Positions 9,148-18,127 of a stretch of 64,000 nucleotides of DNA are shown piece by piece; position 1 is the first letter of the stretch; every line of letters begins with the position of its first letter. The notes below the pieces were generated by a model that saw nothing but the letters and a program-made list of their open reading frames with translations, had not been told where the DNA came from and did no database searches. The stretch comes from Haemophilus_A paraphrohaemolyticus_A (GTDB taxonomy: Bacteria; Pseudomonadota; Gammaproteobacteria; Enterobacterales; Pasteurellaceae): NCBI RefSeq assembly GCF_003253115.1, contig NZ_QEQF01000004.1, forward strand, positions 62,001 through 126,000, given 5' to 3'. The translations under genes were made by a program, and so were the position numbers.

Positions 9148-10713
9148 ATGCCCCAAACTTTGCACCAAGAAAACCTCAAATCCTCACTGTTTAAACAAAA
9201 TTTTGCCTCTGGATTGGTCGTTTTTCTTGTCGCCTTGCCACTCTGTTTAGGCATTGCACTTGCGTCTGGTGCGCCACCGCTTTCGGGCATTATCTCAGGA
9301 ATTATTGGCGGAATGATTATAGGCTGGTTAAGTACCTCGCATATCAGCGTAGCAGGCCCCGCTGCGGGCTTAGTGGCAATAGTGTTAGGTGCTATTACGC
9401 AACTCGGCAGCTTTGAATTGTTTCTCTGTGCGGGCATTATTGCGGGTGTTATCCAACTCATTTTAGGCATCATTCGAGCAGGTAGTATCACTAACTATAT
9501 TCCCGTTGCCGTGATTGAAGGAATGCTTGCGGGCATTGGAATTTTAATTATCGTTAAGCAGCTACCTTATACAATTGGCACAGATAAACTTGTTTTTGAT
9601 GGTACCGCATCTTTTATCAATATCCATTTAGGCGCACTCATTATTACCCTACTTTCAATGCTGATTATACTTGGCTGGGATCGCTCCACTAAACTCAAAA
9701 AGATAAAACTTCTCCCTTCCGCGTTGATTGCGGTAATTGTTAGCATCTTGCTAAATAATCTTTTTATTGATTTGGATAGCCATTTAGCCGTGCCAGAAAA
9801 TCAGTTGGTGCACTTACCCGTCCTCTCTTCTTGGCAAGATTTAAAAGATTTTGTGATTTTCCCTGATTTTAGTGGATTTACCAATCCGTTTATTTGGGTA
9901 ACAGGTGCAACGATTGCGATTGTGGCATCCATTGAAACCTTGCTTTCCATTGAAGCGGCTGATCGCTTAGATGCAAAACGCCGCCTTACTGATTCCAATC
10001 AAGAATTACGGGCTCAAGGCGTGGGCAACATTGTTTCTTCTCTGCTCGGTGGATTGCCTATTACCGCGGTTATTGTTCGCTCATCGGCAAACGCCAACGC
10101 AGGAGCTACGCATAAACTTTCTGCCATTATTCACGGCGTATTATTACTCATTTGTGTGCTGGCTATCCCTGCTTTACTGAACCAAATTCCGCTTGCAACA
10201 CTTGCCGCTGTACTTATTTTAGTCGGCTATAAACTTGCTCGCCCAAGCGTATTCAAGCATTTCTGGCATAAAGGAATTTATCAATTTATCCCCTTTATCA
10301 TCACTATGGTTGCGGTAGTGCTTTTCGACCTACTCAAAGGTGTGGGGCTTGGCTTGATTATCAGCATTCTATTTATTTTGCACGGCAATATGAAACGTGC
10401 TTATTATTTAAGCCGCGAAGAACTGGCTGATGCCTCACAAATCCGCCTTAATTTAGCCGAAGAGGTTTCATTCCTCAATAAAGCCGCAATCAAGAAAACG
10501 CTTAAAAATATTCAACCGAATTCAATGGTGATTATTAACGCAGAACATACTGCTTACATCGCTTATGATGTATTAGAACTGATTGAAGATTTTGCCACCA
10601 TTTATGCCAAAGAGAATAATATCCGCGTAGTTTTAAAGGGCTTTAAATCGGATTATGACAGCCACATAGATCAACATTCGAACATAAAAGTGGAGCATCA
10701 TCGAGGGATTTAA
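9148..10713 (+). CDS. SulP family anion transporter
   Basis: About 521 aa from the ATG at 9148, which has the RBS CGAGGA at 9138-9143; a longer frame from 9100 has none. It contains 10-14 hydrophobic segments with typical SulP runs (FASGLVVFLVALPLCLGIALASG, then SVAGPAAGLVA). The last ~100 residues are hydrophilic and STAS-like. Bacterial SulP proteins carry bicarbonate, sulfate or dicarboxylates; the protein resembles the uncharacterised gammaproteobacterial SulP group that often lies near carbonic anhydrase. None is visible here, so the substrate is open. Confidence 0.9.
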   Translation: MPQTLHQENLKSSLFKQNFASGLVVFLVALPLCLGIALASGAPPLSGIISGIIGGMIIGWLSTSHISVAGPAAGLVAIVLGAITQLGSFELFLCAGIIAGVIQLILGIIRAGSITNYIPVAVIEGMLAGIGILIIVKQLPYTIGTDKLVFDGTASFINIHLGALIITLLSMLIILGWDRSTKLKKIKLLPSALIAVIVSILLNNLFIDLDSHLAVPENQLVHLPVLSSWQDLKDFVIFPDFSGFTNPFIWVTGATIAIVASIETLLSIEAADRLDAKRRLTDSNQELRAQGVGNIVSSLLGGLPITAVIVRSSANANAGATHKLSAIIHGVLLLICVLAIPALLNQIPLATLAAVLILVGYKLARPSVFKHFWHKGIYQFIPFIITMVAVVLFDLLKGVGLGLIISILFILHGNMKRAYYLSREELADASQIRLNLAEEVSFLNKAAIKKTLKNIQPNSMVIINAEHTAYIAYDVLELIEDFATIYAKENNIRVVLKGFKSDYDSHIDQHSNIKVEHHRGI

Positions 10714-10753
10714 TAGTAAAAAAACTCGATTTTTATCAAGGTTTCACTAATGA

Positions 10754-11101
10754 CTATTTTACTGCTGCTGTAGCAACAATCTCCACTTTCCAATTCGGAT
10801 CGGCAAGCCTCGCCTCAATTGCGGCACGAGGTGGTGCATTATTCTCTGCCACCCACTCATCCCATGCTCGGTTCATTTCTGCATAATCAGCCATATTTGC
10901 CAGATAAACGATTGCCATTAAAATTTGGCTTTTATCTGTACCCGCTTTCGCAAGAAATTTATCAATTTCGCCTAACACTTGTTGAGTTTGTTCATAAGCA
11001 TTTTTTGTGGCATCCGTTGGCACTTGACCTGCTAAATAAGCAACACCATTATAAACTGCCACTTCTGAAAAACGGTGGCTGACATCAATGCGTTTAATCA
11101 T
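10754..11101 (-). CDS. RidA family protein (YoaB-like)
   Basis: A 115-aa trimeric-fold protein. The RidA family Arg is in the PPRAAIEARLADPNWKVEI region (about residues 92-110), and the N-terminal AVYNGVAYLAGQVP strand pair is conserved. The sequence is closer to E. coli YoaB than to RidA itself. RidA proper hydrolyses reactive enamine/imine intermediates formed by threonine dehydratase; activity of the YoaB branch is less settled. It lies just downstream of ilvE on the same strand, a common arrangement for the RidA family and branched-chain amino-acid genes, although an inverted uptake-word terminator separates them. Confidence 0.88.
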   Translation of the reverse strand: MIKRIDVSHRFSEVAVYNGVAYLAGQVPTDATKNAYEQTQQVLGEIDKFLAKAGTDKSQILMAIVYLANMADYAEMNRAWDEWVAENNAPPRAAIEARLADPNWKVEIVATAAVK

Positions 11102-11124
11102 ATTTTTATCCTTATATAAAATGA

Positions 11125-11166
11125 AAGCGGTCGAATTCGCAAAATCTTTTACAAATTCGACCGCTT
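11125..11166 (-). terminator. Inverted uptake-word pair, probable ilvE terminator
   Basis: AAAGCGGTCGAATT and AATTCGACCGCTT face each other across a short AT loop, forming a ~13-bp stem 12 nt after the ilvE stop. Both arms contain the GCGGTC uptake core. Confidence 0.75.
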
Positions 11167-11178
11167 GAAAACAATAGA

Positions 11179-12216
11179 TTACTCTACTTTCACAATCCAG
11201 CCTTCAGGGGCTTCAATGTCACCGAACTGAATACCTGTTAATTCGTTGTAAAGTTTACGTGTTGTAGGGCCTACTTCGGTTTCTGAATAGAAAACATGGA
11301 AGTTGCCTTTGTGTTGGATGCCGCCAACAGGGGTGATCACTGCAGCGGTACCGCACGCACCTGCTTCTGCGAATTTGTCAAGTTGATCGATATAAACATC
11401 GCCTTCGATGGTTTCCATACCTAAACGCTCTTTTGCGATATGTAAAAGAGAATATTTAGTGATACTTGGTAAAATAGATTCTGATTTTGGCGTGATGAAT
11501 TTATTGTCTTTTGTGATCCCAAAGAAGTTTGCAGCTCCGACTTCTTCAATTTTGGTGTGAGTTTTTGGATCTAAATAAATAGCATCAGCAAATTTACGTT
11601 CCGGCGTACCTTGCTCTGCGGCTAATTCGTGCGGAAGTAAACTCGCCGCATAGTTACCACCCACTTTCACACCGCCTGTTCCCATTGGAGCTGCGCGGTC
11701 GTAATCTGTGGTGATGAAGTTTGATGGGGCTAAACCACCTTTGAAGTACGCCCCCACTGGACAGCAAAATACCGAGAAAATAAACTCTGGTGCAGCCTTC
11801 ACACCGATATTTTCGCCCACGCCGATTAAGAATGGGCGTAAGTATAAGGTTGCACCAGAGCCGTAAGGCCCCAACCAATCTTGGTTAGCTTTAACCACTT
11901 CTTTACACGCACGCACGAATAATTCAGTTGGTACGCGTGGCATTAAAAGACGGTCTGCGGTACGTTGCATACGCTCTGCATTTGCTTGCGGGCGGAATAA
12001 GTTGATTGAACCATCTTTGCAGCGGTAGGCCTTTAAGCCTTCGAAACATTGCTGACCGTAGTGAAGTGCAGTTGAGCCCTCGTGGATGTGAAGTGTGCTG
12101 TCGGTAGTAAGTTTACCTTCATCCCATTTGCCCTCTTTCCAATATGCGATGAAGCGATATTCTGTTTTGATATATGAAAAACCTAAATTTGCCCAGTCTA
12201 AATCTTTTAAAGCCAT
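11179..12216 (-). CDS. ilvE: Branched-chain amino-acid aminotransferase
   Basis: About 345 aa from the ATG at 12216, which has a good AAGGA RBS; the frame extends upstream to 12297 but that part lacks a ribosome site. It is a fold-type IV PLP enzyme of the long (mitochondrial/Haemophilus) BCAT subgroup. Visible signatures are HYGQQCFEGLKAYR, LYLRPFLIGVGEN, the PLP-lysine region GGVKVGGNYAASL and EVGAANFFG. It interconverts leucine, isoleucine and valine with their 2-keto acids. It is monocistronic or leads into the RidA-like gene. Confidence 0.97.
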   Translation of the reverse strand: MALKDLDWANLGFSYIKTEYRFIAYWKEGKWDEGKLTTDSTLHIHEGSTALHYGQQCFEGLKAYRCKDGSINLFRPQANAERMQRTADRLLMPRVPTELFVRACKEVVKANQDWLGPYGSGATLYLRPFLIGVGENIGVKAAPEFIFSVFCCPVGAYFKGGLAPSNFITTDYDRAAPMGTGGVKVGGNYAASLLPHELAAEQGTPERKFADAIYLDPKTHTKIEEVGAANFFGITKDNKFITPKSESILPSITKYSLLHIAKERLGMETIEGDVYIDQLDKFAEAGACGTAAVITPVGGIQHKGNFHVFYSETEVGPTTRKLYNELTGIQFGDIEAPEGWIVKVE

Positions 12217-12540
12217 TGTTGTGTCCTTTATTTTTGTGAGTGAAAATTTAATATGTTCTGCATTGTAAGATAAAAAAGATGAGGAATGTAGAGGCAAGCG
12301 GTAGATTTTTTCGTAAATTTTGTTAAATCCATCAATAATTTTACTTTCTAAAACAAATTTTGCGATCTTGCTCGAAAATTTGACCGCTTGTGCTTTTCAA
12401 ATTTTGTAAAAATCGCTAGCCTTACGCGGGAGAGATCAGTAAAATTCGCTTCTTTATTTAATCTTGCAAAACTAATCCTTTTGCCATAATGGTTCCCTTT
12501 CATAAAAGAACGGGAACACGTGTAATAACGAGGCTTTTTA
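12217..12540. other. Divergent intergenic region ilvE/rlmN
   Basis: No gene is seen. It contains two single uptake words (near 12295-12301 and 12382-12392). A leader hairpin (GTTCCC and GGGAAC, 12492-12517) lies just before rlmN. A weak promoter candidate (TTGCAA at 12464, CATAAT at 12485, 15-nt spacer) precedes it. Both flanking genes must be transcribed from here. Confidence 0.5.
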
Positions 12541-13701
12541 ATGTCAGATCAAATTCAAGCTACCAACATTGCGGTGGCTCATCCTAAATCCGAAAAAGTA
12601 AATTTAATGAATATGACGCGTCCACAGATGCGTGAATTTTTGGCAAGTCTGGGCGAAAAGCCGTTTCGTGCCGATCAGCTCATGAAATGGATTTATCATT
12701 TTGGAGAAGATAATTTCGATAATATGAGCAATATCAACAAGGTATTGCGTGAAAAATTAAAACAAGTCGCAGAAATTAAAGCCCCTGAAGTGGCAATAGA
12801 ACAACGCTCAGCCGATGGTACGATTAAATGGGCGATGCAAGTAGGCGAGCAACAAATCGAAACCGTGTATATTCCAGAAGCAGACCGTGCGACCCTTTGT
12901 GTCTCTTCACAAGTGGGCTGTGCTTTGGCGTGTACGTTTTGTTCAACAGCTCAACAAGGTTTTAACCGCAACTTAAACGTGGCAGAGATTATCGGGCAAG
13001 TGTGGCGTGCTTCAAAAATCATTGGTAACTTTGGCGTAACAGGCGTTCGACCGATTACTAACGTGGTGATGATGGGAATGGGCGAGCCACTGTTAAACGT
13101 AAACAACGTAGTGCCAGCAATGGAAATTATGTTGGATGATTTTGCGTATGGCTTATCAAAACGTCGTGTTACACTTTCAACTTCGGGGGTTGTGCCAGCA
13201 CTTGATGCTTTACGGGATAAAATCGATGTGGCATTGGCAATTTCTCTGCACGCACCGAATGATGAAATTCGTGATGAAATCGTGCCGATCAACAAAAAAT
13301 ATAACATCGAAATGTTGATTAATTCTGTGAATAAATATCTCGAAGTTTCGAATGCAAACCACGGCAAAGTCACGATTGAGTATGTGATGTTGGATCACGT
13401 GAATGATGAGGTAGATCACGCTCATCAATTAGCGAAAGTGTTGAAAAATACGCCGTGTAAAATTAACTTAATTCCGTGGAACCCGTTCCCAGAAGCCCCT
13501 TATGCTAAAAGCTCGAATTCTCGTGTAGATCGCTTCCAAAAAGCATTGATGGAATATGGCTTTACGGTTACCATTCGTAAAACGCGTGGTGATGATATTG
13601 ATGCCGCATGCGGTCAGTTGGCTGGCGACGTCATCGACCGTACCAAGCGAACGTTAGAAAAACGCCGATTTGGTGAAGGGATTGCGGTGAAGGCACAATA
13701 G
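12541..13701 (+). CDS. rlmN: 23S rRNA (adenine2503-C2)/tRNA methyltransferase RlmN
   Basis: A 386-aa radical-SAM enzyme. The cluster motif CALACTFC (about residues 127-134) holds the CX3CX2C ligands, and the C-terminal region KTRGDDIDAACGQL has the second methyl-carrying cysteine. It methylates C2 of A2503 in 23S rRNA and A37 in some tRNAs. The start is the ATG 4 nt after a GAGG-like site. pilW follows on the same strand, preserving an rlmN-pilW pairing known from E. coli although rodZ-ispG is no longer attached. Confidence 0.97.
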   Translation: MSDQIQATNIAVAHPKSEKVNLMNMTRPQMREFLASLGEKPFRADQLMKWIYHFGEDNFDNMSNINKVLREKLKQVAEIKAPEVAIEQRSADGTIKWAMQVGEQQIETVYIPEADRATLCVSSQVGCALACTFCSTAQQGFNRNLNVAEIIGQVWRASKIIGNFGVTGVRPITNVVMMGMGEPLLNVNNVVPAMEIMLDDFAYGLSKRRVTLSTSGVVPALDALRDKIDVALAISLHAPNDEIRDEIVPINKKYNIEMLINSVNKYLEVSNANHGKVTIEYVMLDHVNDEVDHAHQLAKVLKNTPCKINLIPWNPFPEAPYAKSSNSRVDRFQKALMEYGFTVTIRKTRGDDIDAACGQLAGDVIDRTKRTLEKRRFGEGIAVKAQ

Positions 13702-13757
13702 GAAAACAACTTTCTCTCCTACAACAGGAGAGAGTGAATCTTTAAAAAGGATCATTT

Positions 13758-14297
13758 ATGAAATTCGCAATCTTTTCAAAAATTTTAACCGCTTGTGCTG
13801 TGCTATTTTTAGCAGGTTGCGTTTCCTCCCAAATTGATCCTGAATTTAACCGCTCAGAAGCCTTAAAAGCTCGAATCAATCTTGCTCTTGCCTATTTAGA
13901 ACAACAGGATTACCCAAAAGCCAAGGAAAATATCGATAAAGCGATTGCTCACGATAGAAACGATTACCTGCCTTATTCAGTGCTGGCGTATTATTATCAA
14001 CAAACAGGCGATGTAGCCAACAGTCAGAAAGCCTATCAAAAAGCATTGAAACTCAGCCAAAATCGCCCTGATGTGCTCAATAATTACGGCACTTTTTTGT
14101 GTAAGCAAGGTCAATTCCAACAAGCTTATTCACAGTTTGAACAAGCCCTCCAAAGCAAGCACGCTTACTATCATCAAGCCGATACGCTTGAAAATATCAT
14201 TCTCTGTGCAAAATCAGAGCCCAATTCGCAAAAATTTAATGAAGCATTCGCCCAGTTGGAAAAATTAGATAAAATAAGGGCAGATAAGTTCCGTTAA
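13758..14297 (+). CDS. pilW: Type IV pilus biogenesis/stability lipoprotein PilW (PilF)
   Basis: A 179-aa predicted lipoprotein: signal peptide with lipobox LAGC (Cys21), then three or four TPR units (for example LALAYLEQQDYPKAKENIDKAI, residues about 43-64). PilW/PilF helps secretin assembly and pilus stability at the outer membrane. In Pasteurellaceae this locus supports type IV pilus-dependent DNA uptake, which fits the many uptake words in the window. It is preceded by an AAGGA RBS and lies between rlmN and tex, probably as one operon. Confidence 0.9.
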   Translation: MKFAIFSKILTACAVLFLAGCVSSQIDPEFNRSEALKARINLALAYLEQQDYPKAKENIDKAIAHDRNDYLPYSVLAYYYQQTGDVANSQKAYQKALKLSQNRPDVLNNYGTFLCKQGQFQQAYSQFEQALQSKHAYYHQADTLENIILCAKSEPNSQKFNEAFAQLEKLDKIRADKFR

Positions 14298-14312
14298 TTC
14301 TTAGGAAAGATT

Positions 14313-16640
14313 ATGTCAAATTTAAACCAGACCATTAGCCAAGTGATTGCTGGCGAGTTAAATGTGAACCCACAACAAATTTTGGCGGCAATGAATTTAT
14401 TAGATGAGGGAAACACGATTCCGTTTATCGCACGTTATCGCAAAGAGGTCACGGGCGGATTGGATGACACCCAACTCCGTCACTTTGAAACGCGTTTGAT
14501 CTACCTACGTGAGTTGGATGATCGTCGTCAAACCATTTTAAAATCAATTGATGAGCAAGGCAAATTAAGCGATGAGTTGCGTGAGAAAATCTTTGCTACG
14601 GAAAGCAAAACTGAGCTTGAAGATCTCTATTTGCCGTATAAACCCAAACGCAGAACGCGTGGGCAAATTGCGATTGAAGCAGGGCTTGAGCCATTGGCAG
14701 AGCAACTCTGGCAAGATCCAAGACTCACACCTGAATCGATGGCTGAGCAATTTATTTCTTCCGATAAAGGCGTAGCAGACAGCAAAGCAGCTCTTGATGG
14801 TGCACGTTATATTTTAATGGAACGATTTGCCGAAGATGCGGAACTACTTGCAAAACTTCGCCAATATTTGACCGCTAATGCGACGATTGAAGCAAAGGTC
14901 ATTGAAGGTAAAGAGCAAGAGGGCGAGAAATTCCGCGATTATTTTGCTCATAGCGAGCCACTCCAAAATGTGCCTTCGCACCGAGCCTTGGCAATGTTTC
15001 GTGGGCGTAATGAGGGTGTGTTATCGCTTTCCATTAATGCTGATCCACTTGCAGAAGAGGGGGCAAAATCCAGCCAGTGCGAAGAGATTATTCGCGAACA
15101 TTTGGGTGTGATTTTCAACAATCAGCCAGCCGATAAATGGCGTGAGCAAGTGATAGCGTGGACTTGGAAAGTCAAAGCATTACTACATCTTGAAACTGAG
15201 TTGATGGCAAACTTACGTGAAAAAGCGGAAGAAGAAGCGATTGATGTGTTCGCTCGCAATTTGTCTGCACTCTTGATGGCTGCTCCTGCGGGAGCAAGAA
15301 ATACCATGGGTTTAGACCCTGGTTTGCGTACAGGCGTGAAAGTTGCCGTTGTAGATAATACTGGGAAACTACTGGCAACTGATACGATTTACCCTCACAC
15401 CACAGGCAAAGCAGCGGCGGAAGTTTCGCTGTATAAATTGATTAAACAACACAATGTTGAGCTTATTGCGATTGGTAACGGCACGGCTTCGCGTGAAACT
15501 GAGCGTTTTGCTAAAGATGTGTTGAAGCAAATTAAAACCAGCAAGCCTGATATGCTGATTCCGCAAACGGTAGTGGTAAGTGAAGCGGGAGCATCGGTTT
15601 ACTCTGCTTCTGAATTGGCGGCAAATGAGTTCCCTGATTTGGATGTTTCATTGCGTGGTGCAGTGTCGATTGCACGCCGTTTGCAAGATCCGCTGGCAGA
15701 GCTAGTAAAAATTGAGCCAAAAGCGATTGGTGTAGGGCAGTATCAGCACGATGTAAACCAAACGCAACTTGCCCGTAAACTTGATGCGGTGGTGGAAGAT
15801 TGTGTAAATGCGGTTGGTGTGGATTTGAATACCGCTTCTGCTCCATTGCTTGCTCGTGTGGCAGGAATGAGCAAAACATTGGCACAAAATATTGTAGCTT
15901 ATCGTGATGAAAACGGGCGTTTTAACAGCCGTTCGGATCTGAAAAAAGTACCACGTTTAGGACCAAAAGCCTTTGAGCAATGTGCAGGCTTTATGCGTAT
16001 TTTAAACGGCAAAAATCCGCTTGATGCCTCAAGTGTTCACCCAGAAGCTTACCCTATTGTGGAAAAAATCTTGCAAGCGACTCAAGCAACGCTTGCAGAA
16101 TTGATGAGTAATGAGAGCAAAATTCATCAGCTTAATGCGAAAGATTTTGTTGATGAGCAATTTGGCTTGCCAACGGTAAACGATATCTTCAAAGAGTTAG
16201 AAAAACCAGGACGCGATCCGCGTGGTGAGTTCAAAACGGCAACGTTCGTGGATGGCGTAGAAGAAATTAAAGATCTACAAGTAGGGATGATTTTGGAAGG
16301 TACAGTCACGAATGTGGCAAACTTCGGGGCATTTGTTGATATTGGCGTGCATCAAGATGGTTTAGTGCATATTTCAATGCTTTCAAACAGCTTTGTGGAC
16401 GATCCGCATAAAGTGGTGAAAGTCGGCGATGTAGTCAAAGTAAAAGTGCTTGAAGTGGATGTCACTCGCAAACGTATTGCGTTAAGTATGCGTTTGGATG
16501 AAAAACCGACCGAACGTTCGGAAGAAAAATCGGCTGTTCGCAAAAGCTCGGAAAAATCTGACCACTCAAAAAGAAATAATGGGCGCAATCAGTTCACAAA
16601 TAATGCTTTTGCGAATGCATTAAAAGGTTGGAAAAAGTAG
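14313..16640 (+). CDS. tex: Tex family S1 RNA-binding protein
   Basis: A 775-aa protein with the Tex domain order. The N-terminal helical domain starts VIAGELNVNPQQILAAMNLLDEGNTIPFIARYRKE. A YqgF/RNase H-like domain lies at about 325-450 (GLDPGLRTGVKVAVVD), helix-hairpin-helix repeats at about 500-560, and an S1 domain at about 655-725 (GMILEGTVTNVANFGAFVDIG). The tail is basic and low-complexity. Tex is a cytoplasmic nucleic-acid-binding transcription accessory factor first found through toxin regulation in Bordetella. It begins 15 nt after pilW. Confidence 0.96.
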   Translation: MSNLNQTISQVIAGELNVNPQQILAAMNLLDEGNTIPFIARYRKEVTGGLDDTQLRHFETRLIYLRELDDRRQTILKSIDEQGKLSDELREKIFATESKTELEDLYLPYKPKRRTRGQIAIEAGLEPLAEQLWQDPRLTPESMAEQFISSDKGVADSKAALDGARYILMERFAEDAELLAKLRQYLTANATIEAKVIEGKEQEGEKFRDYFAHSEPLQNVPSHRALAMFRGRNEGVLSLSINADPLAEEGAKSSQCEEIIREHLGVIFNNQPADKWREQVIAWTWKVKALLHLETELMANLREKAEEEAIDVFARNLSALLMAAPAGARNTMGLDPGLRTGVKVAVVDNTGKLLATDTIYPHTTGKAAAEVSLYKLIKQHNVELIAIGNGTASRETERFAKDVLKQIKTSKPDMLIPQTVVVSEAGASVYSASELAANEFPDLDVSLRGAVSIARRLQDPLAELVKIEPKAIGVGQYQHDVNQTQLARKLDAVVEDCVNAVGVDLNTASAPLLARVAGMSKTLAQNIVAYRDENGRFNSRSDLKKVPRLGPKAFEQCAGFMRILNGKNPLDASSVHPEAYPIVEKILQATQATLAELMSNESKIHQLNAKDFVDEQFGLPTVNDIFKELEKPGRDPRGEFKTATFVDGVEEIKDLQVGMILEGTVTNVANFGAFVDIGVHQDGLVHISMLSNSFVDDPHKVVKVGDVVKVKVLEVDVTRKRIALSMRLDEKPTERSEEKSAVRKSSEKSDHSKRNNGRNQFTNNAFANALKGWKK

Positions 16641-16698
16641 TATAAATCGCCATTTTGATTATTTTAAAGTCAAATAACATTTTACACTTAAAAAAGAT

Positions 16699-16727
16699 TT
16701 GCCGATAAGATAAGAAATAGGTATTAT
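16699..16727 (+). promoter_or_regulatory. Promoter of the tandem tRNA-Asp genes
   Basis: TTGCCG (-35, 16699-16704) and TATTAT (-10, 16722-16727) are separated by 17 nt, with transcription expected to start a few bases before the first tRNA at 16743. Confidence 0.7.
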
Positions 16728-16742
16728 ACGCAAACCAAATGC

Positions 16743-16819
16743 GGAGTGGTAGTTCAGCTGGTTAGAATACCTGCCTGTCACGCAGGGGGTCGCGGGTTCG
16801 AGTCCCGTCCATTCCGCCA
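16743..16819 (+). tRNA. tRNA-Asp (GTC), copy 1
   Basis: A 77-nt tRNA with encoded CCA. Acceptor GGAGTGG pairs with CCATTCC, the D-arm reads GTTCAGCTGGTTAGAAT, the anticodon stem-loop is CCTGCCTGTCACGCAGG with GTC at 16777-16779, and the T-loop is GTTCGAGTC. Position 5 is U-A in this copy and C-G in copy 2. Confidence 0.97.
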
Positions 16820-16867
16820 ATTTATTCCCATTATAAATTTAGCTTAAACCTAAATTTATAATTTTGC

Positions 16868-16944
16868 GGAGCGGTAGTTCAGCTGGTTAGAATACCTGCC
16901 TGTCACGCAGGGGGTCGCGGGTTCGAGTCCCGTCCGTTCCGCCA
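16868..16944 (+). tRNA. tRNA-Asp (GTC), copy 2
   Basis: It is identical to copy 1 except for one compensated acceptor pair (GGAGCGG with CCGTTCC). The 48-nt spacer has no promoter of its own, so both are probably made from one transcript. A strong terminator follows at 16987-17016. Confidence 0.97.
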
Positions 16945-16986
16945 CTTATTTTGAAACGTCATAATATACCTCCTATGCGTTAATGG

Positions 16987-17018
16987 AAAAAACCTCTGAG
17001 CAATCAGAGGTTTTTTCT
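16987..17018. terminator. Bidirectional terminator between tRNA-Asp and the SufE-like gene
   Basis: A 13-bp perfect stem AAAAAACCTCTGA, loop GCAA, TCAGAGGTTTTTT. T-runs exist on both strands, so it can end both the tRNA transcript and the convergent csdE/sufE-like transcript. Confidence 0.9.
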
Positions 17019-17040
17019 ATATTTATTCAGCGATTTTCTG

Positions 17041-17415
17041 CTATTTAATCAATCCCTGAATTTGTTGTAAACCATTTAACCTTGTGCTAGTCAAATTTGG
17101 GGTAATTTTCAACTCATCAAACATCTGTTGCAAGTTAAAATCAGCTAACTCTTCGTCTGATTTCTCAAGTAAAGCAATTTGGATAATCATTAAAATCCCT
17201 TGCATTAAGCGAGCATCACTGTATGCAATGACTTTTCTTGGCGATTTTTGGAAAGCGAACCATAAACGGCTTTCGCAGCCGTGAATTTCAGGTACATTTT
17301 GCAACTCGGCTTCACTTAATTTAGGCAATTGTCGGCTAAGTTGGATAAGCAAGCGGTATCTTTCTTCCCAAGATTTGCAAAGGGCAAATTTTTCGTAAAT
17401 TTCTGCAAGATTCAT
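17041..17415 (-). CDS. SufE/CsdE family cysteine desulfuration protein
   Basis: A 124-aa protein, slightly short for the family (about 138-147). The sulfur-acceptor cysteine sits in VPEIHGCESRLWF (Cys47), with the EERYRLLIQLSRQLP helix before it. SufE-type proteins take persulfide sulfur from SufS or CsdA and pass it to the Fe-S or tRNA-thiolation machinery. The HGCESR context is closer to CsdE than SufE. No desulfurase gene is adjacent, so its partner cannot be named. Confidence 0.85.
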   Translation of the reverse strand: MNLAEIYEKFALCKSWEERYRLLIQLSRQLPKLSEAELQNVPEIHGCESRLWFAFQKSPRKVIAYSDARLMQGILMIIQIALLEKSDEELADFNLQQMFDELKITPNLTSTRLNGLQQIQGLIK

Positions 17416-17533
17416 TGTTTTTCCTCAATAAAATTTGCAAAAGATTGTAACAATCTGACCGCTTGTTGTTAATGATTTTATGAAAATTTGCTAAAATAGC
17501 CCCATTCCACCAAATTTAATAAGGATAAAATTT

Positions 17534-18127
17534 ATGTCATTGGTTCCTATGGTTGTTGAGCAAACCCCGAAGGGTGAACGTTCATACGATATTTTTTCAC
17601 GCTTGTTAAAAGAGCGTATTATTTTCTTAAATGGTCAAGTTGAAGACAATATGGCGAACTTGATTGTGGCTCAACTGCTCTTCTTAGAAGCAGAAGATCC
17701 TGAAAAAGATATTTATCTTTATATCAATAGTCCAGGTGGTGTGGTGACGGCAGGCTTAGCGATTTACGATACTATGAACTTCATAAAACCAGATGTAGCG
17801 ACTCTTTGCACGGGACAAGCTTGCTCAATGGGTGCATTCTTGCTTTCAGGCGGGGCGAAAGGGAAGCGTTTTGCGTTACCAAATGCACGCGTAATGATTC
17901 ACCAACCGCTTGGTGGTGCACGAGGTCAGGCAACCGATATTCAAATTCAAGCTCAAGAGATCTTAAAACTCAAAGAGATTCTTACCCGTAAAATGGCAGA
18001 ACATAGTGGTCAGTCATTTGAAAAAGTGGCGGCAGATACTGAGCGTGATAACTTTATGTCCGCACAGGAAGCTATGGAATATGGCTTGATTGATAAAGTG
18101 TTAACTTCTCGTGGTGAGGTGGCATAA
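17534..18127 (+). CDS. clpP: ATP-dependent Clp protease proteolytic subunit
   Basis: A 197-aa serine peptidase with the full triad: Ser98 in GQACSMGAF, His123 in MIHQP, Asp172 in TERDNFMS. Fourteen subunits form the barrel that degrades substrates unfolded by ClpX. It overlaps clpX by one base (TAATG), indicating translational coupling. A -10-like TAAAAT lies at 17492-17497. tig, which often precedes clpPX, is absent upstream. Confidence 0.98.
   Translation: MSLVPMVVEQTPKGERSYDIFSRLLKERIIFLNGQVEDNMANLIVAQLLFLEAEDPEKDIYLYINSPGGVVTAGLAIYDTMNFIKPDVATLCTGQACSMGAFLLSGGAKGKRFALPNARVMIHQPLGGARGQATDIQIQAQEILKLKEILTRKMAEHSGQSFEKVAADTERDNFMSAQEAMEYGLIDKVLTSRGEVA

Noticed and set aside
8976..9491. 171-codon minus-strand frame
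   Set aside because: It runs antisense to the start of the SulP gene and has proline- and isoleucine-rich composition without any family signature; the SulP gene with its RBS explains the region.
15532..15885. 117-codon minus-strand frame inside tex
   Set aside because: It is antisense to the conserved tex coding sequence, lacks an RBS and reads as a His/Pro/Gln-rich shadow.
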